Assembly: GCF_023101765.2 (NCBI RefSeq)
Contig: NC_064232.1
Span: 5,649,933 to 5,713,932, forward strand
Reading direction: 5' to 3'
From: Spodoptera frugiperda
Taxonomy: Eukaryota > Arthropoda > Insecta > Lepidoptera > Noctuidae
DNA: 64,000 bases
Numbering within the stretch: position 1 is the stretch's first letter; every line of letters begins with the position of its first letter. The notes beneath the pieces are model-generated. The model saw nothing but the letters and a program-made list of their open reading frames with translations, was not told the origin of the DNA and did no database searches. Position numbers and translations under genes: made by a program. This document shows, in pieces, positions 34,901-49,900 of this stretch.

Positions 34901-37900
34901 TGGTTACTTAACCCAGTCCTTAGCAATTGTTTTCGATACAAAATCGCTACTAAGGAATAATTTAAGTAATCATAAACTTGATCATTAAATGTCTCTGAGT
35001 ACGGCAGTTAGTTGACTTACACCCGAATACTGAAATGCTACTCAAATTTAAGTTGTACTTAAATCTCATGCTATCCCTGTTATTTACAAAGAATTTGGAG
35101 GGACAGAACAATATTTGAGAGCGTTTTTAAATTGAGTTACGTTTGAGTATTTGACCACTAGCTACTTCCGCGCGGTTTCACCCGCTCTGCTCGGATCCTA
35201 TTGGTCATAGCGTGATGTTTTATAGCCTATAGCCTTCCTCGATAAATGCACTATCCAACAAAAAAAGAATTATTCAATTCGGACCAGTAGTTCCGGAGAT
35301 TAGCGCGTTCAAACAAACAAACAAACAATCAAACAAACTCTTCAGCTTTATAATATTAGTATAAATTAGACTTACCGTACTACATAAGACCCGATGCCGA
35401 TAGCCCGGCAGGTGACGATGGATATGGTGACGATGTCCTCGTACGCCTGCGCCGTCTCCCCGGCTATGAGGCCGGCGTCGCGGAGACACTCCACGCCCAG
35501 GCCGTCCTCCTTGCCTGGGGGAGGGGTTAGTATATTTATGCTAAGTATACCATATACATAACACAATAAATATACATAAATATATAACATAACGATTAAT
35601 AAAAAAAAGAAGATTTTATTAACTATCGTACGACATACTAAATTAACTAAAAATCACAGTTTACTCACGTATTATTAATAGAGAAAAGCTCTACTAGTTT
35701 CGAGTTACATAGGGACTCTTCATCATGAGCAGCGTGCGCAGACACGGCGGTAAACTAGTAGAGCTTTTCTCCATTAATAAACCGTGATTTTGAGTTAAAG
35801 ACAATAATGTTGCCCTATCCGCACTAGGATTGTCTCTTGTGTCGTGGGTGTGCTTACATACATATAAGTTTACATGCACCTAAACCCGAAAACACAATTT
35901 GTGGATAATACAAAGTGTTCTTTCGTGGGGGAATCAAGCCCGCTACACGTTGCACGGCAGCCAGTTGCCCAGACACCGCACCATCCGTGCAGTAATTTGA
36001 TCTGGACTCTCCCTCGAGGTCAGTTAGAGGCACAATTACCCCCTTCGCAATTCCCCAATTTCCCAACAACCCTTAAATTCCTAACCCCCAAAAGGCCGAC
36101 AACGCACTTGTAACACCTCTGGTATTCCATAAATCCATGGACGGCGACGATTGCTTACCATCAGGTGATCCGACAGCCCATTTACCTCATACCATAAAAA
36201 AACATCAGAAACTCACCAATAATATCAGTAATCTTGTATCTGGACTCTCCCTCGTCCTCAATGAGAGTGGTCTTCACAGACCCGAGTGGGCCCAGCTTGG
36301 AGTACGATTCCGGGGTGAGGTAGAGGTATTTGAATCCCCTTTCGGGACGCTCCGAGTCAATCCAGGCTACGTTGAACTCGGATTTGACTTCTTCGGCGAC
36401 TCCTATACGGGCACCGGAGTTTACGCTCACGTATACCTGTTATAAGATTTATTTTTAGGGTAAATGTTAGGTGATTGTGCGAAATAATTGAATTTGTTTT
36501 GATAAATAAATGTTATGAAAGGGAGTCGAACCACGGACCACTGATGTAGATCAGTGTATTAATATGAAAGGGGGGGGGGTCAGGGAGTCAATCCACGGAC
36601 CACTGATGTAGACCAGTGTAAGTTAATTGAATTATAAATAAAATTTAGTTATTTTTCAACATTATACTTGGCAAGTACGTCTTTATCAGTTACATGTGAA
36701 AAAAATGTATTGCACACTGCACAAGTTTATAAACCCCGGTTTTGCCCGAAAACTGTCGAGCGTCCTTGAAAAAGTGACGTGTAAAATTAGTAAATCTTAC
36801 AAAAAATAATATACAAATTCAGAGCGCAAATTTTAAATATAATAATAAAAATATACTCGTATTTATTTAACTCTAAAACAAATAAAATTACAACTTACCC
36901 TAGGTATTTTCAATTCCCTCGCGTAAGCTGACGCCTTGTAATAGACCCAGTCTTCTTGTGGTCCAAACGACCCCATGTAGTATGTGAGGTCGTTTGCGAT
37001 CAGGATGATGTCTCTGCCGTCGGGGCATTCCGGCGTGTACAGGGTTAAACGCCACGCTACCATACCGACCTGGGGACGAGAAAAAGTAAACGGTTTGTTA
37101 ATTTTGACCCCAGTAAGCATTGAAGCGTGTTTTGACGGGGCTCCGTATAAAAAAATGTTTGGAGGTCACTTTTTTGAGAGAAAAGAAAGAAGAAAATTTT
37201 GCCAAACCCTTGCAACTTCTATGTACCAGGATCTACAGTAGATAAAACCATGAAAACACCGGAACATAGAAGTCCGATGCGGCCGGCGAGTGCGCTTCTC
37301 CCAGTTGTGCAGTCTCTTTTGTGCCTTAAGGCAAATCATTCTGTCTCCTGCATTAAATTCACCAAGGGAAGAGGAAACTATCGTTTTCTTTTTCTTCTCC
37401 TCTGATAATATCTTCTGATTTATTTCGTTGCGGAATCCAAGACAGTCATTCATGTCCCTGGGACGTTGGACTTCAGTGTTCCGGTGTTTTCATGGTTGTA
37501 TCTACTGTAGATCCTGGTGCACAGGAGTTGCAGCGGTATGGGAGGTTGTGGCGGGTTTGTCCCAAAAAAGGGGGGTTTAGAAATAAAGACTCACATTATT
37601 CTGTCCAGGCAGCCTGGTGACTTCGACGACTCGTCTCTCGCCGTCCGGTTCAATCACCAGCTCTACCGAGTTCATCACGTTGTCTGGTGGCGGGCCTGTG
37701 GTGATTACAATAAGTGTGTTAATATTACAACTGTTTTAGTATAATTTTAATGTAGAAGAGCCATTCTTCAGCTGTATCGCCTCGATCGAAGTGATACCAC
37801 CAAAGTTAAATAATTTATTCCAATTAAACCATAAATAGATACTTTTGAAATCTCAACAAATAAAGAAATAAATGACCCACGATGCGAAAAAACGCTGTGT

Positions 37901-40900
37901 TTTTATGAATCTGTTTTGTATAAATTATTGTTATTATTGATTGGAAAAATGTATCAGAGAAATTGTAAACATATATATTTTTTAAAAGAGTAATGAATTG
38001 AGTTTCTTTTTGGTTCTTCTCCATTCGAAGCTACACTTTGGAACGAGCACCTAGCGTCACTGACGGACAGACTGACAGACTATGTATTATTTATTTCTTT
38101 ATTTGTTGACTTTTCAAAAGTACCTTAAAACGGGGTGAATAGATGTCAGAACATTTCCCAAACATCTATTCACCCCATTCCTGTTTATTCGCCCTTTGAA
38201 TTCTATTCATCCTGTTTTACCGCTACCTATTTATGGTTTGATTGGAATAAATGATTTGGCTTTGACTTTATTATACAGATACACCCACTACAAGAGTGAC
38301 GGTGGTACTCTACAACAAAGGTACTCACCATCGACACTGCCGTCCTCGATGCACTCCCTCCACCTCCTCTCGATCATCTGGCGGAACATGTCGGGGATGT
38401 CGTACACGTATGTCGTGCCTTGCGACGTCGCCTGCGGAAATTCATTATAATATGTATATATTTTTTATAGAAGATAGAAATAAGTCGGGTTTTCCTTCCT
38501 GACGCATAATAACTCCAGAACGTACGGACCGATGAGGTTTATAGAAAAGAAAATTTCAAGAGAAAAGCAGGACAACGGGAAAAATCATAGGTGGCGTAAG
38601 AGAGTTCGCTGGGTTTGCTAGTACTATATATTTTTATAGATAATGAGCGATAGTAATAAGAAAGGATGGTTTTAGAAAAAAATAGAGAACAAGACTTTTT
38701 AATACAAACTTTCAAATACCAATTCATAAACTCAATGAAATTTGATAACACTTTACGTAGTATGTATGTAAAAATCAAATACTGTGGAAGGAAGGAATAT
38801 GATTTAACGTAGCGCCACACTAGAATTTCTCCTGTGACGTGGGTGCGTTTACAAACATACAAGTTCACATACACATGACACCCAGACCCGAAACAACAAT
38901 TTGTGGATCATACAAAGAGTTGCTCCGTGCGGGAATCCGTCCCGCTACACATTACGCGGCAGCCGGTTACCCAGCCACCGCACCAACCGTGCAGTCAGAT
39001 TTGATAATAGAATATTTTAAATGTAATAAAAACAAGTATACTTACCAAGAACCTCTTCTGCTGCAAATAATCCTTGGTGACGTATGGCGTGGAGATCGGC
39101 AGGCCGTGCATCGGGCCTTGGCGGGGGCCGAACGATTGGAACATTATCTGCGGAGACGAAATAACGTTTAGGAAAAACTAATATTGAAATAAAATAATTT
39201 TATTTTAGCAGTTATTTAGGAGTGGAACTCGTTGCCGGAGTCTGTGTTTCCTGATGGGTATAACCTGGGTGTCTTCAAGGCCCGAGTGAATAGGTTGCTT
39301 ATGGGCAGACGTGCTCCATCGTAGGCCGCATCATCACTTACTATCAGGCGAGATAGCGGCCAAACGTCGGGCCCATTTAACAATAAAAAAAAAAAAAAAA
39401 TGGGGTTACAAAGTAAATATTTTGAATGCAAGTAATGTTATAGGATCTTATGTATTGTATAATGAATAGTGTTGTTGTAGCATGTAATATTTTTTGTCAT
39501 AAGTTCTAGTTTTTGTATAATTATAGCAAATTGAATAACAAGGGCACGGACTCGAGTCCGTGGAGATTAACTTAAATTACATAAAAAAAAGTAAATATTT
39601 TACACGTCAAAGACAATGGAATGGCGCTAATAATAAACTTAAAAGCGTGTATATATCGACCGCAGAATAAAAGAGATTGTGGGAGATCTATGCCTCGGTT
39701 CGACCGGAGGGATACCACGGCCTCACTGTATACCGATTCACAGGTTACCGAAGGCCAAATCAAGATTGGGGGATTAGGATCCCCCCCTCTCATCCCCAAT
39801 CCCCCAATCGTGAAAATCCGGACCCTCAAAAGGCCGACAAAGCACTTGTAACCCATATAACCACATCATGTATATAAAAGGGGGATGGAAATTTACCCCC
39901 CCCCCCCATCTCCGAACCCTAAAACCTTAAATCCCCAACCCCCTAAAGACCAGCAACGCACTTTTAACACATCTGATGTTTCAAGTGTCCATGGGCGGCG
40001 ACGATTGCTTACCATCAGGTGACCCATCTGCTCATGTTCCATAAAAAGAGTAATAACAGACTCACCACTCCAATCTTAGGGTCTGACACCTCCTCGTACG
40101 TGTAGATGTCGAGGGAGTATCCCGAGCCGTTGGACAGGCAGAGTCGCACGTTCTTTGTAGGCGCTCCCGGACCTGGGGACAAAAAATATGCATTACATCT
40201 TTTTAACTATGTAGGGATAAAAGAGACATAGCTAGAAACTAACTTAGGCATATTAATATTAGGCAAACTTAGGCATGCCATATAATATTAGGTATTGTAA
40301 TCTTTTTATATTATAGTTGGGCGGACCATTACAAACATGCGAACAGATATCCGATTAAAATGATTTAAGACACATTTTAATCGGATCTCTCGCTTACTCT
40401 AACGCACTAATACGACATAGCGTAAGGGCAGAGGTATACAATGCAACACCGACATTTCACCAGTTATGTTTTTTAACATCATCCAATGACTTTCTCCCGC
40501 CCTTGAGAGAGACGAGAGGGAGTGTCAGACTTTTACTAACCAGAAACCACCCCGTTCCTACTCCTGCTTTTCGAGCCGGAGCCCCGGTAACCCGCTAGGT
40601 AGTCCGCAGCTCCGGACCAGGCATCAGCCCTACTGGGCTCCATCTGTGGAGGTCTGGCTCTTTGAGACACGCGGAACGCTCGGCGCGGTGAGCACGGGTC
40701 TAGTTCTAGTCGGGTGGCGAGTTACCCTTGCTTGCTGTCCGTAGACTCAACAGTTATGTGTTATGAGTCAAATGTAATAGACAGCCTAATAAGGCACTCA
40801 AGTTACTGAATATACTTAGTTTATAAGTTAACTAGCAATAAGTTAACCCACCCCAACTTCGCACGGGTACAATGGTAATATATTACGCATGTATTATACA

Positions 40901-43900
40901 TATAAAACTTCAGCTTGAATCACTCTATCTATTAAAAAACTGCATCAAAAATCCGTTGCGTTGTATTAAAAATTCAGTCATACAAAGGAACATAGGGACA
41001 GAGAAAGCGACTTTGTTTTATACATACTTACATATATACATACATACATAACCTCACGCCTGTCTCCCATGGGGGTAGGCAGAGACTAAGGAACGCCAAT
41101 TGCCACGATTCTTACACACCTCTTTCGCTTCATCAACAGTCATCAGTGTTTTTATGCATGCTTGTTGGGTTAAGGGTACTTTTAATTTGTTTTATACTAT
41201 GTAGTGATATTATAAACTTACCAATACGCAGCGTGAATCGGATCTCAGCCTGTAGCACTCTCAGCTTCCACAGTCGAGGACCGTATCTCATCACCATGCC
41301 CAGTACTGATTCTTCAATCTGTAATACAAAATATTATATCATATTAATATAATAAATAAATGTGAAAGTTTGTGTGTATTCGTTTGTTTCACAATCACGT
41401 CAAAAACGGTTGATGGGATCGGGATGAAATTTCGAACAGGGTTACATTATGGTCTGGAATATTTTTTTGGGGTCATCTAGTTACTTCTGCCGCCTTGGGC
41501 GAGGCGAGAGGGAGTGCCAGACTCTTACTGACTAAAAACCACCTAGTCCCTACTCTTGCTTTTTGAGCCAGAACCCCGGTAAACCCGCTAGGTAGTGGTG
41601 TGGAATAACACTTAGGTTTTTTATCTTACAAGAGCGCATGCGAAAGCAATTATAATTATGTAGAGATATAATCTATATTAATATATAAACTTGAAGAATT
41701 TGTTTGAACATGTCAATCTCCAGAACTACTGGTCCGATTTGAATAATTATTTTTGTGTTGAATAGTGAATTTATCGCGGTAGCCTATAGGCTATAAAGCA
41801 TCACGCTATAATCAATAGAAGACGAACAGTGAGCGAAAAACAATATAAATACGAAAGTAACTCACTTCTCTGTCTCTTCTTTACGCCTAAACCACTGTAC
41901 GCAATTAAATAATTATTTTTGTGTTGTATAGTCCATTTATTGAGGAAGTTTATTTAAGGTTTATAGGCTATTTAACATCACACTACGAGTCGAGAAGAGC
42001 GGATGAAACCGCATGGCAATACCTAGTTAATTATTAATATATGCACCCACGACATAGGAGAAAATCCAAAAGTGTAACGTTTAAAAAAATATAACCATCA
42101 GTCCGTATTCGTCTCTCAAAGATGCGTGGAATACTGACTAAGCATTGTATCGAGAGAATAATAGTATGAAAACAAAGGTATTATTAAATAAACAAACTCG
42201 TATTGTTAGGAATACAAAACTAACGCCTTGTGTGAGAAGGTGATCTAATATATTACATCGACGCCCGGCTCGACCGGAGTGATACCACGGCCTCATAGAA
42301 AACCGACGTGAAATAACGCTTGCGTTGTGTGAGTGAGGTTATCGGAGGCCGAATTACTCCCCTTTCCAATCCCCGATTCCCCAACAACCCTTAAATTCCT
42401 AACCCCCAAAAGGCCGGCAACGCATTTGTATCTATCGAATATATTTCAAATATCGCATGACGTCACTTCTAGTTACATTTTATACGTAGAAATTACATTT
42501 TTGCCCCCCTTCCAAACTTTGATTCGTTTTATCCAAGTATTGTTATCTTATATGACAAAATAAAAAAATGTGTCTAATGTGCAATGAAAATATCATTGCC
42601 TACGTGATGGACTAAATAGATTTTTAATTTTCATACCCCGTCATCATCCCTATTCTTTGATGTTCAAATGCTTTTTTAAAGCGACTTAAAAAAGGCCCTT
42701 TATATTCAGACAGAGTTTCTAATATACTCAGAAAACAGAATATTTTTGTGGCTTTCCGTACAGATCAAAATTTACAACGGAAAAGACAATTTAGATAATT
42801 AAAAAAAAACTTAATTTGGGTTTATAAATTAATTTGTGACGACTGTAATGGGGTCTATTTAGGACAGACAGGTCACAATTTTTCGACTAGATATAAAGAC
42901 CACGTTGCCGCTTACAGGAATGGCCATTCAGAAAAAAATGTCTGCCTCGTTGGCCGAGTGGTTGCAAGTGCGACTGCCGAACAAGGGGTTTCGAGTTCGA
43001 TTCCTGAGTCGGGCAAAGTATTACTGGCCTTTTTGTATTTTCGAATATTTCTCAGTAGTAGCACGGAGTCTGGAAATGTGCCCGGTATATGGCAATAGGC
43101 TCACCCCCTATTACATGGGACTTATAACACAAAAATGGTGAAAAGTGGGTGTACATTGTATAGCGGCATTATGTGCCATAATGTGCACCTCTGCCTACTC
43201 CTTCGGGGATAAAAGGTGGGACATTGTGTGTGTTACAAAAAGGAAGTTGACGTCAGGTTTTTGAACGATCATTCTTTACTTTAACCCGCCACTGGTGACG
43301 TGTATTTGTCTTACATAGTCAGTGACCCTGGTCACCTGCACCGTGATTTTGTGGTTTATGTATTATTTTTTTATTATTATTAGATTTTTTAGATAGATAT
43401 TTTGAATTAGAAACGATATAAAATAGGACATTGACATTGGAAGGACACAAAATGACATAAATATACAAATAGAAAATAAAAGAGATAAAATTTCATAGAA
43501 AGGACATAAAAATAAAACGCCCGCATTGCTGTTGCGGGGTGGACTAATGGTAGAGGGCGTGTAGTAAAGCAGCTACTTGAAATCGCAACCTAATTCAATA
43601 AACAGTTTAAAAATTATTCTTAGTTTTTAAATTACCCGGTCTCATAGACATATAGGTCACCAATGGCGGGTTAAATAACCCTGTATATAAAAACTATGTT
43701 ACCTTAGCGGGGTCCATGATGACGGTGGGTCCGAAGTTGAGGAAGATGTGGTTGCAGTCCGTGCGCTTGGCCAGCGGGTGGGAGAACGCCACCTCCAGCT
43801 CGTCCATGGCTTCCAGGAGTACCCTGGGAGATTCAAATAAGGTATTGTTTATTAATTATCTTCGGGAATCGAACCTAAGGGTGTTTTTCCAATAGAGATG

Positions 43901-46900
43901 TGCTTTGTAGCTATCCTACGAAGATGTAATAGTTGTGAAACTATGTGACCATTTCCACTGATCCTAAGTTATGTAGTTGTGCGGAAGATGCACAGGTCGA
44001 GTATGCGATGTATCGATAGTAGGAAAACCATCCATAGCACGCATCTTTCCATATTAAAAAACACAGCTTAGCTGAGTCCATTTCCACCAGTGCTAAGCTA
44101 TGTGTACCAATGAATACGATTGGTAGAAGCCAAACGCATCTGAAGCAACGTAGCATAGCACATCTCTGGTTGAAAAACTACCCTATTACAAAGACATTTT
44201 GAACAAAAATGTCTGAAAACTGAAAATCAAACGATGTATTTTTAAAAAGCGTATTCTTATAAAGCTTATTACTTCAAATCAGACTGTTATTACTGTGCTA
44301 TAAACTCACCTTTCTCCTTCATTCTGTAGATACTCGAAGCTGGCCTCCTTGGTGATGAGGTCCTGGTGTCTGATGATGGACCGGATGAAGAACCTGAAGT
44401 CTGTCACCTCCTGGCCCTTCTTTACCTGTGGACAAATATGAGTTTATGAATATTTCGTACATTCTTAGTACTACTAGTTGCTATTGTAGATTCTGGTTTA
44501 TGAAAGTTGTAAAAATCGCTAAGTCAAAAAAGCGGGAAAGGGAGTGAGGGGAGGGGGAATGTGGGGTAAGGGGTAGAGGGGAGAATGGGGGAGTTGTAGC
44601 GGGGTTGAGAGGTAGGGGGAGCGGGGCGGAGAGGAGCTTAGCGGTGCACGAATTGACCAATCACGCTTCGCGTCAGTGGAAATTCGGCCTGAGTGGAGTG
44701 AGCGAGCAGTGTAATTACGTTTGTTTATTACATATTGTATAACTAACCTTAGCTTTACCGAGATACAGATGCATCTTCTGGTTGCTGGTAGGCAGTGCCT
44801 CCAGCTCGTAGCTCCTCATGCGGATTGAGTGGGGTGAGGGAGAGTTCTCACTCTCGTGTAGTGTAGTGAGAAATGAGGGGAAGGGTGTGTGAGGAGTAGG
44901 TGTAGGGAGGGGGACCCTCCCCCCCCTAGTGGAGTGAGGGTGAGGGGGGGGAGTGAGGGTGAGGGGAAGGGAGCGAAAGGGTGGGGGAAAGAGATAGTGT
45001 AATTTCGTTTTTATTATATATTGTATATCGGTAAACTTCACTACTAACCTTAGCTTTACCGAGATACAGATGCATCTTCTGGTTGCTGGTAGGCAGTGCC
45101 TCCAGCTCGTAGCTCCTCATGCGGTACAGCTCCAGCTGGAAGGCGGAGGCTGGTTCCAAGTGGCGGTAGATCGTGTCCTCCGTGAAGTCGTTGCGAGCAC
45201 GGAACGTGAAGAATTTGGGGAATTGGCGTCTGTAGGAAGAAAATTATGAATTATGATTGTATAAAAGCAATCATTTCATATTATCTATTATATAAAAATA
45301 AGTCGGGTTTTCCTTCCTGACGCTATAACTCCAGAACGCACGAACCGATTTCCACGGTTTTGCATTAGATGGAAAGGTCTCAGGTTCCGTGACGTTTATA
45401 GTAAAGCAAATAAAAAAAAAACAAGAATAGAGCAGGTGGCGAAACGGAGTTCGCCTGGTTTGCTAGTGATGTATATTGTAAGAAGAAATGTATGTTATGA
45501 TTTCGCCGGGGTTTGCGATGTATATTGTATGTTTTACGAAATAATAATTTTATAATATAATAAAAAGGAACGCTCTCAAACGCTGCAAATGAGGTGATGG
45601 TAAAAATGAGTTTTATTTTATTGTTGTTTTGTTATTGATAATAAAATTATACAAAATAAGTTTCTTTACGGAAGTTGTTTATAATAATGAGTACAATCAC
45701 GTGTATAAATATCGTTCACTAATTACCTGACACGCTATAGTTTAAAATTAATCGACGTTTGACAGCTATTTCGCTAAACACAACGCAAGCGTTGTTTCAC
45801 GTCTGTTTTCTGCTCGGCCGTGGTATAACTCCGGTCGAGCCGGCCCAGCAGTGCCAAAGCATGGCTCTCCTGACTTAAAACTCATTAGCATCACTTACTT
45901 GATCAACAGCATAAACGTGATCCTCCTAATCCTCTTCTGGTGCAGCTCATGTCGGTGCGCCCTGCAGAAGTTGCCGAACCTCGCGTGTCCATGGGCGGTG
46001 ATTGCTTACCATCAGGTGATACGTCTGCTCGTTTACCGGCACACAACGCAAGCGTTGTGTCACGTCTGTTTTCTGCTCGGCCGTGGTATAACTCCCGTCG
46101 AGCCGGCCCAGCAGTGCCGAAGCATGGCTCTCCACTTACTTGATTAACAGCATAAACGTGATCCTCCTAATCCTCTTCTGGTGCAGCTCATGTCGGTGCG
46201 CCCTGCAGAAGTTGCCGAACCGCCGCGAGACGGCGCTGTCGTCGTTCTCGCCTGAGTCGCGGACGCCTATCATCAGGATGTGGATCGGTTCTAGGGGGGC
46301 CTGTGGGAGATAGAGGGGGTTTTATGAGTACTAGGGGGTAGGTAGAGTTCATTAAGTTTTTGTAATTACAATTAAAATTTATTTAAAATGATGTTTTGCT
46401 GCATCCTTTTTTAATATGTTTTATTGACCGACAGTGAGAAATTGGTCCAGTTTTTCTTTGTCGTCTAAAGCCGACTGTTAAAGAGGTAATACACTAAAAA
46501 TAATGGTATAATGGTATGTTTTATGTCTCTTTTTCTTATTTTATTATTAAAATAAAGTTGCCCCACACTAGGATTTTCTCCTGTGTCGTGGGTGCGTTTA
46601 CAAACATACAAGTTCACATATACATAACACCTAGACCCGAAACAACAATTTGTGGTTCACACAAAGAGTTGTTCCGTGCGGGAATCGAACCCGCTACACG
46701 TTGTACGGTAGCCTGTTGCCCAGCCACCGCGCCTACCTTTAATACATACTCTACATATTATATATTATAAGTACTGATGACAATCACCTCGTTATCAGGA
46801 TCATTAGGCTTGTAGTCCAGGCCAACGTTGATGCTGGTACTGTCCCGGCTTTCACTGCCCTCCTGTAACGCTGCCAGATCCTGAAACAATATAGATTCAT

Positions 46901-49900
46901 CAATAATGTTATGTATGTGATAGTAGTCGTAAGTTATATAAAAGTGTGGGAGTGTGCCATGTATCAGCACTGCTAGACCAGCTCGACCGTAATGATACGA
47001 CGGCTTCACAGAAAATAGACGTGGAAACAACGCTTGCGTTGTTTGAGTGAGGTTACCGGAGGCCCAAATCCCAATTGATTCCCCATCAACTCTTAAATTC
47101 CTAACCCCCAAAAAGACTTGTAACGCCTCTGGTGTTTCAAGTGTCCATGAGCGGCTCGTTTACCGGTTTTACCATAAAAACCTTGGTTTCATTTATAGAC
47201 GACTTTAACTTTCCACCTAATTATTTTGGAATATTTTGCCCATATAAGGCGCACTTGCATTAGGCCCTGCAGCGATCATCTTTTTACATCCAACCGCTGC
47301 CAATGGCCCTTGCAGTCTATTCCATGCTACCTACAGCAATTTCCTATAGAACTAGAAGTTCTACCACTCTTCCACCTGGGTACCACTCACCTCTCTCCTG
47401 ACAGTGGCTGAGCTCGCGAAGTCATGCACCAGGTCGAGGAGCTCGTCCGAATACTGCACGAACTGGTGCAACATGTTCTTTGCTACCTACAGCAATTTCC
47501 TATAGAACTGGTTTTTTTTATGAAATATGCCGGTAATCGAGCCGACGTATTACCTGATGGTAAGCAGCCACCGCCGCCCATGGACACTTGAAACACCAGA
47601 GGCTTTACAAGTGCGAAAAAGCCGGTTTTTGGGAGTTAGAAATTTAAGGGTTGTTCGGGAATGGGGATGGGGAAGGTTGGGAAGGGGGAATTGGGCCTCC
47701 GGTAAGTACCACCACTCTTCTACCTGGGCACCACTCACCTCTCTCCTGACAGTGGCTGAGCTCGCGAAGTCATGCACCAGGTCGAGGAGCTCGTCCGAAT
47801 ACTGCACGAACTGGTCGAACGACTCGAAGGCAGCCAGGGCTCCGGTGCGGTGGTGGCACTTCCTCATCGCAGCCGTGCACAGCTCCGCCGGTATACCTTC
47901 CTGGTCTTGGGCTGATGCTAGCTCGATTTCTGATTGGCTGATTGGGATTCTGTTGAAGAAAGAAAAAAATATATTTTTTACAATATTACTGCGTTATACC
48001 AAGAATTATATTTAAGTGTGGGAGAGCCATGCTTCGGCACGAATGGTCCGGTTCGACCGGAGTGATACCACGGCCTCACAGAAAACCGACGTGAAACAAC
48101 ACTTGCGTTGTGTCCCCCAACCACCTTTAAATTCCTAACCCCCAAAAGGCGCGTAACGCACTTGTAACACCTCTGATGTTTTAAGTGTCCATGGGCGGTG
48201 GCGATTGCTTACCATCAGGTGATCCGTCTGCTCGTTTACCGGCTTATTCCATAAAAAATATGTTTTCTTAGGTTATCACACTCAGAAGACTGCACACGAA
48301 GCTAGCATTGTATCACGCCGGGTTCCTATGAGATCGTGGTATCACGCCACTCCTCAACTCACCTGTTAGGATGTCCAGTCGGCAATATGAACTGGAAGTG
48401 GACTACTCCGAGTTCCCCTGATAGAGCCAGGTGTTGGAGACAGGTGATGTCGTATGACGTGTACGCCCGGCGGACGTATACTTCTAGGGCGGCGTTGCAT
48501 ACCTGAGAAAGAATGGAATAAATTAAGCTTCATGTCAAAATCATCTTTGTATTACCAAGTAGAACATTTACAGCTTTTAATCGAATAAAATTAGTAGTTA
48601 GAACAAATAAATCTCCCGAGTGATTTCGATCTTGATGTCTGTCTAGTACGTAGGAGATATTATAGTGAACTATAGTTTGTGCGCAAACAGGCCCTCTCTG
48701 AACGATGGGACGGCAGACCAACACGACCGGAGAAAGGTAAGGTGCAGGATAGAGGGGGAGCAGTCACCGCCGAACTTCCTGACCCCGGTCCAAAAATGGT
48801 CATTTTACTCAGAAAATTTCATTATCACTTTGAAAAATAAATACGCCATATAAAAGTAGCAAATTGGAACATTATGCTAATGTTATTTTTTTTTTCATTC
48901 AGTGATTGCAAGCTTGACTGTTGAGCAAGGCGTTTCAGGTTCGATTCGGTCGGGCAAAACACATACATACATATAAAAATTGAATATCTTTTTTTATCTC
49001 ACTGCCTATGCCAAACCCCTTGGAAGGAATTAAAACAATTAAGTTATACATATTTTAAGTAACAACATTCTTACCCAAACTACTAAATACTAAGAATCGA
49101 ACCCAAATACCCAAGCACAACAACCCCATCCCTCAACCACTACACCAAACTGCAACAATCCTTAATAACCTAATAAAAATGCCTTACATCAAAGAGCTAA
49201 TGACCCAATCACAAAATTACTTGACAAAAGCAAAATTACCTAAAAGAGAATCACGGGCAATTATAGTATAGAAGTTATAAAAAGAATAATTAATGTACTA
49301 AGAAGAACTGGGGAGTATTTTAATCAATTACAAGGTTATTGAAGATTATCGCCTGGGGCGAGCTGTTTGATGTGGTGATTTGACTAACTATGGTTCGTGG
49401 GTATGCTTGTATAGTTTTACGAGTAGAATTTCTTTTTATTACATTTGATGGGTCGACGTTTGGCCGCTATCTCGCCTTATGGTAATTGATGATACGGCCT
49501 ACGATAAAGCACGTCTGCCCATAAGCAACGTATTCACTCGGACTTTGAAGATACCCAGGTTTATACCCATCAGGAAACACTGATTCCGGCAAAGAGTTCC
49601 ACTCCCTAGCAGTTTGCACAAATTTAGTTAGACTACGATTTTGAAAGAGGTACGTAAGATTCGTAGCAATTGGCGTTCCATTGTCTCTACCTATCCCCAT
49701 AGGAGCCAGGCGTGAGGTTATGTATGCATGTACTACGATTTTGACTGCCTCGTTGGTCGAGTGGTTGCCAGTACGACTATCAGGTAAGGGGTCTTGGCTT
49801 CGTTTCTTGGGTAGGCCAAAGTATTACTGGGCATTTTTCAGCATTTTAAAATTTCTCAGTAGTAGCACGCAGTCTAGAATTGTGTCCAATATATGGCAAT

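Noticed and set aside
36137..36445. Plus-strand open frame of 102 codons
   Set aside because: Antisense to ACC exon 20, whose minus-strand frame is clearly the conserved one.
42945..43020. Possible tRNA gene (tRNA-like head with a gagttcgattcctg box)
   Set aside because: It lacks a complete cloverleaf and continues into a SINE body present in many copies; the same applies to 29985, 30150, 46680 and 49745.
47527..48015. 162-codon plus-strand open frame
   Set aside because: Its second half is antisense to ACC exon 8 and its first half is a mobile-element fragment.
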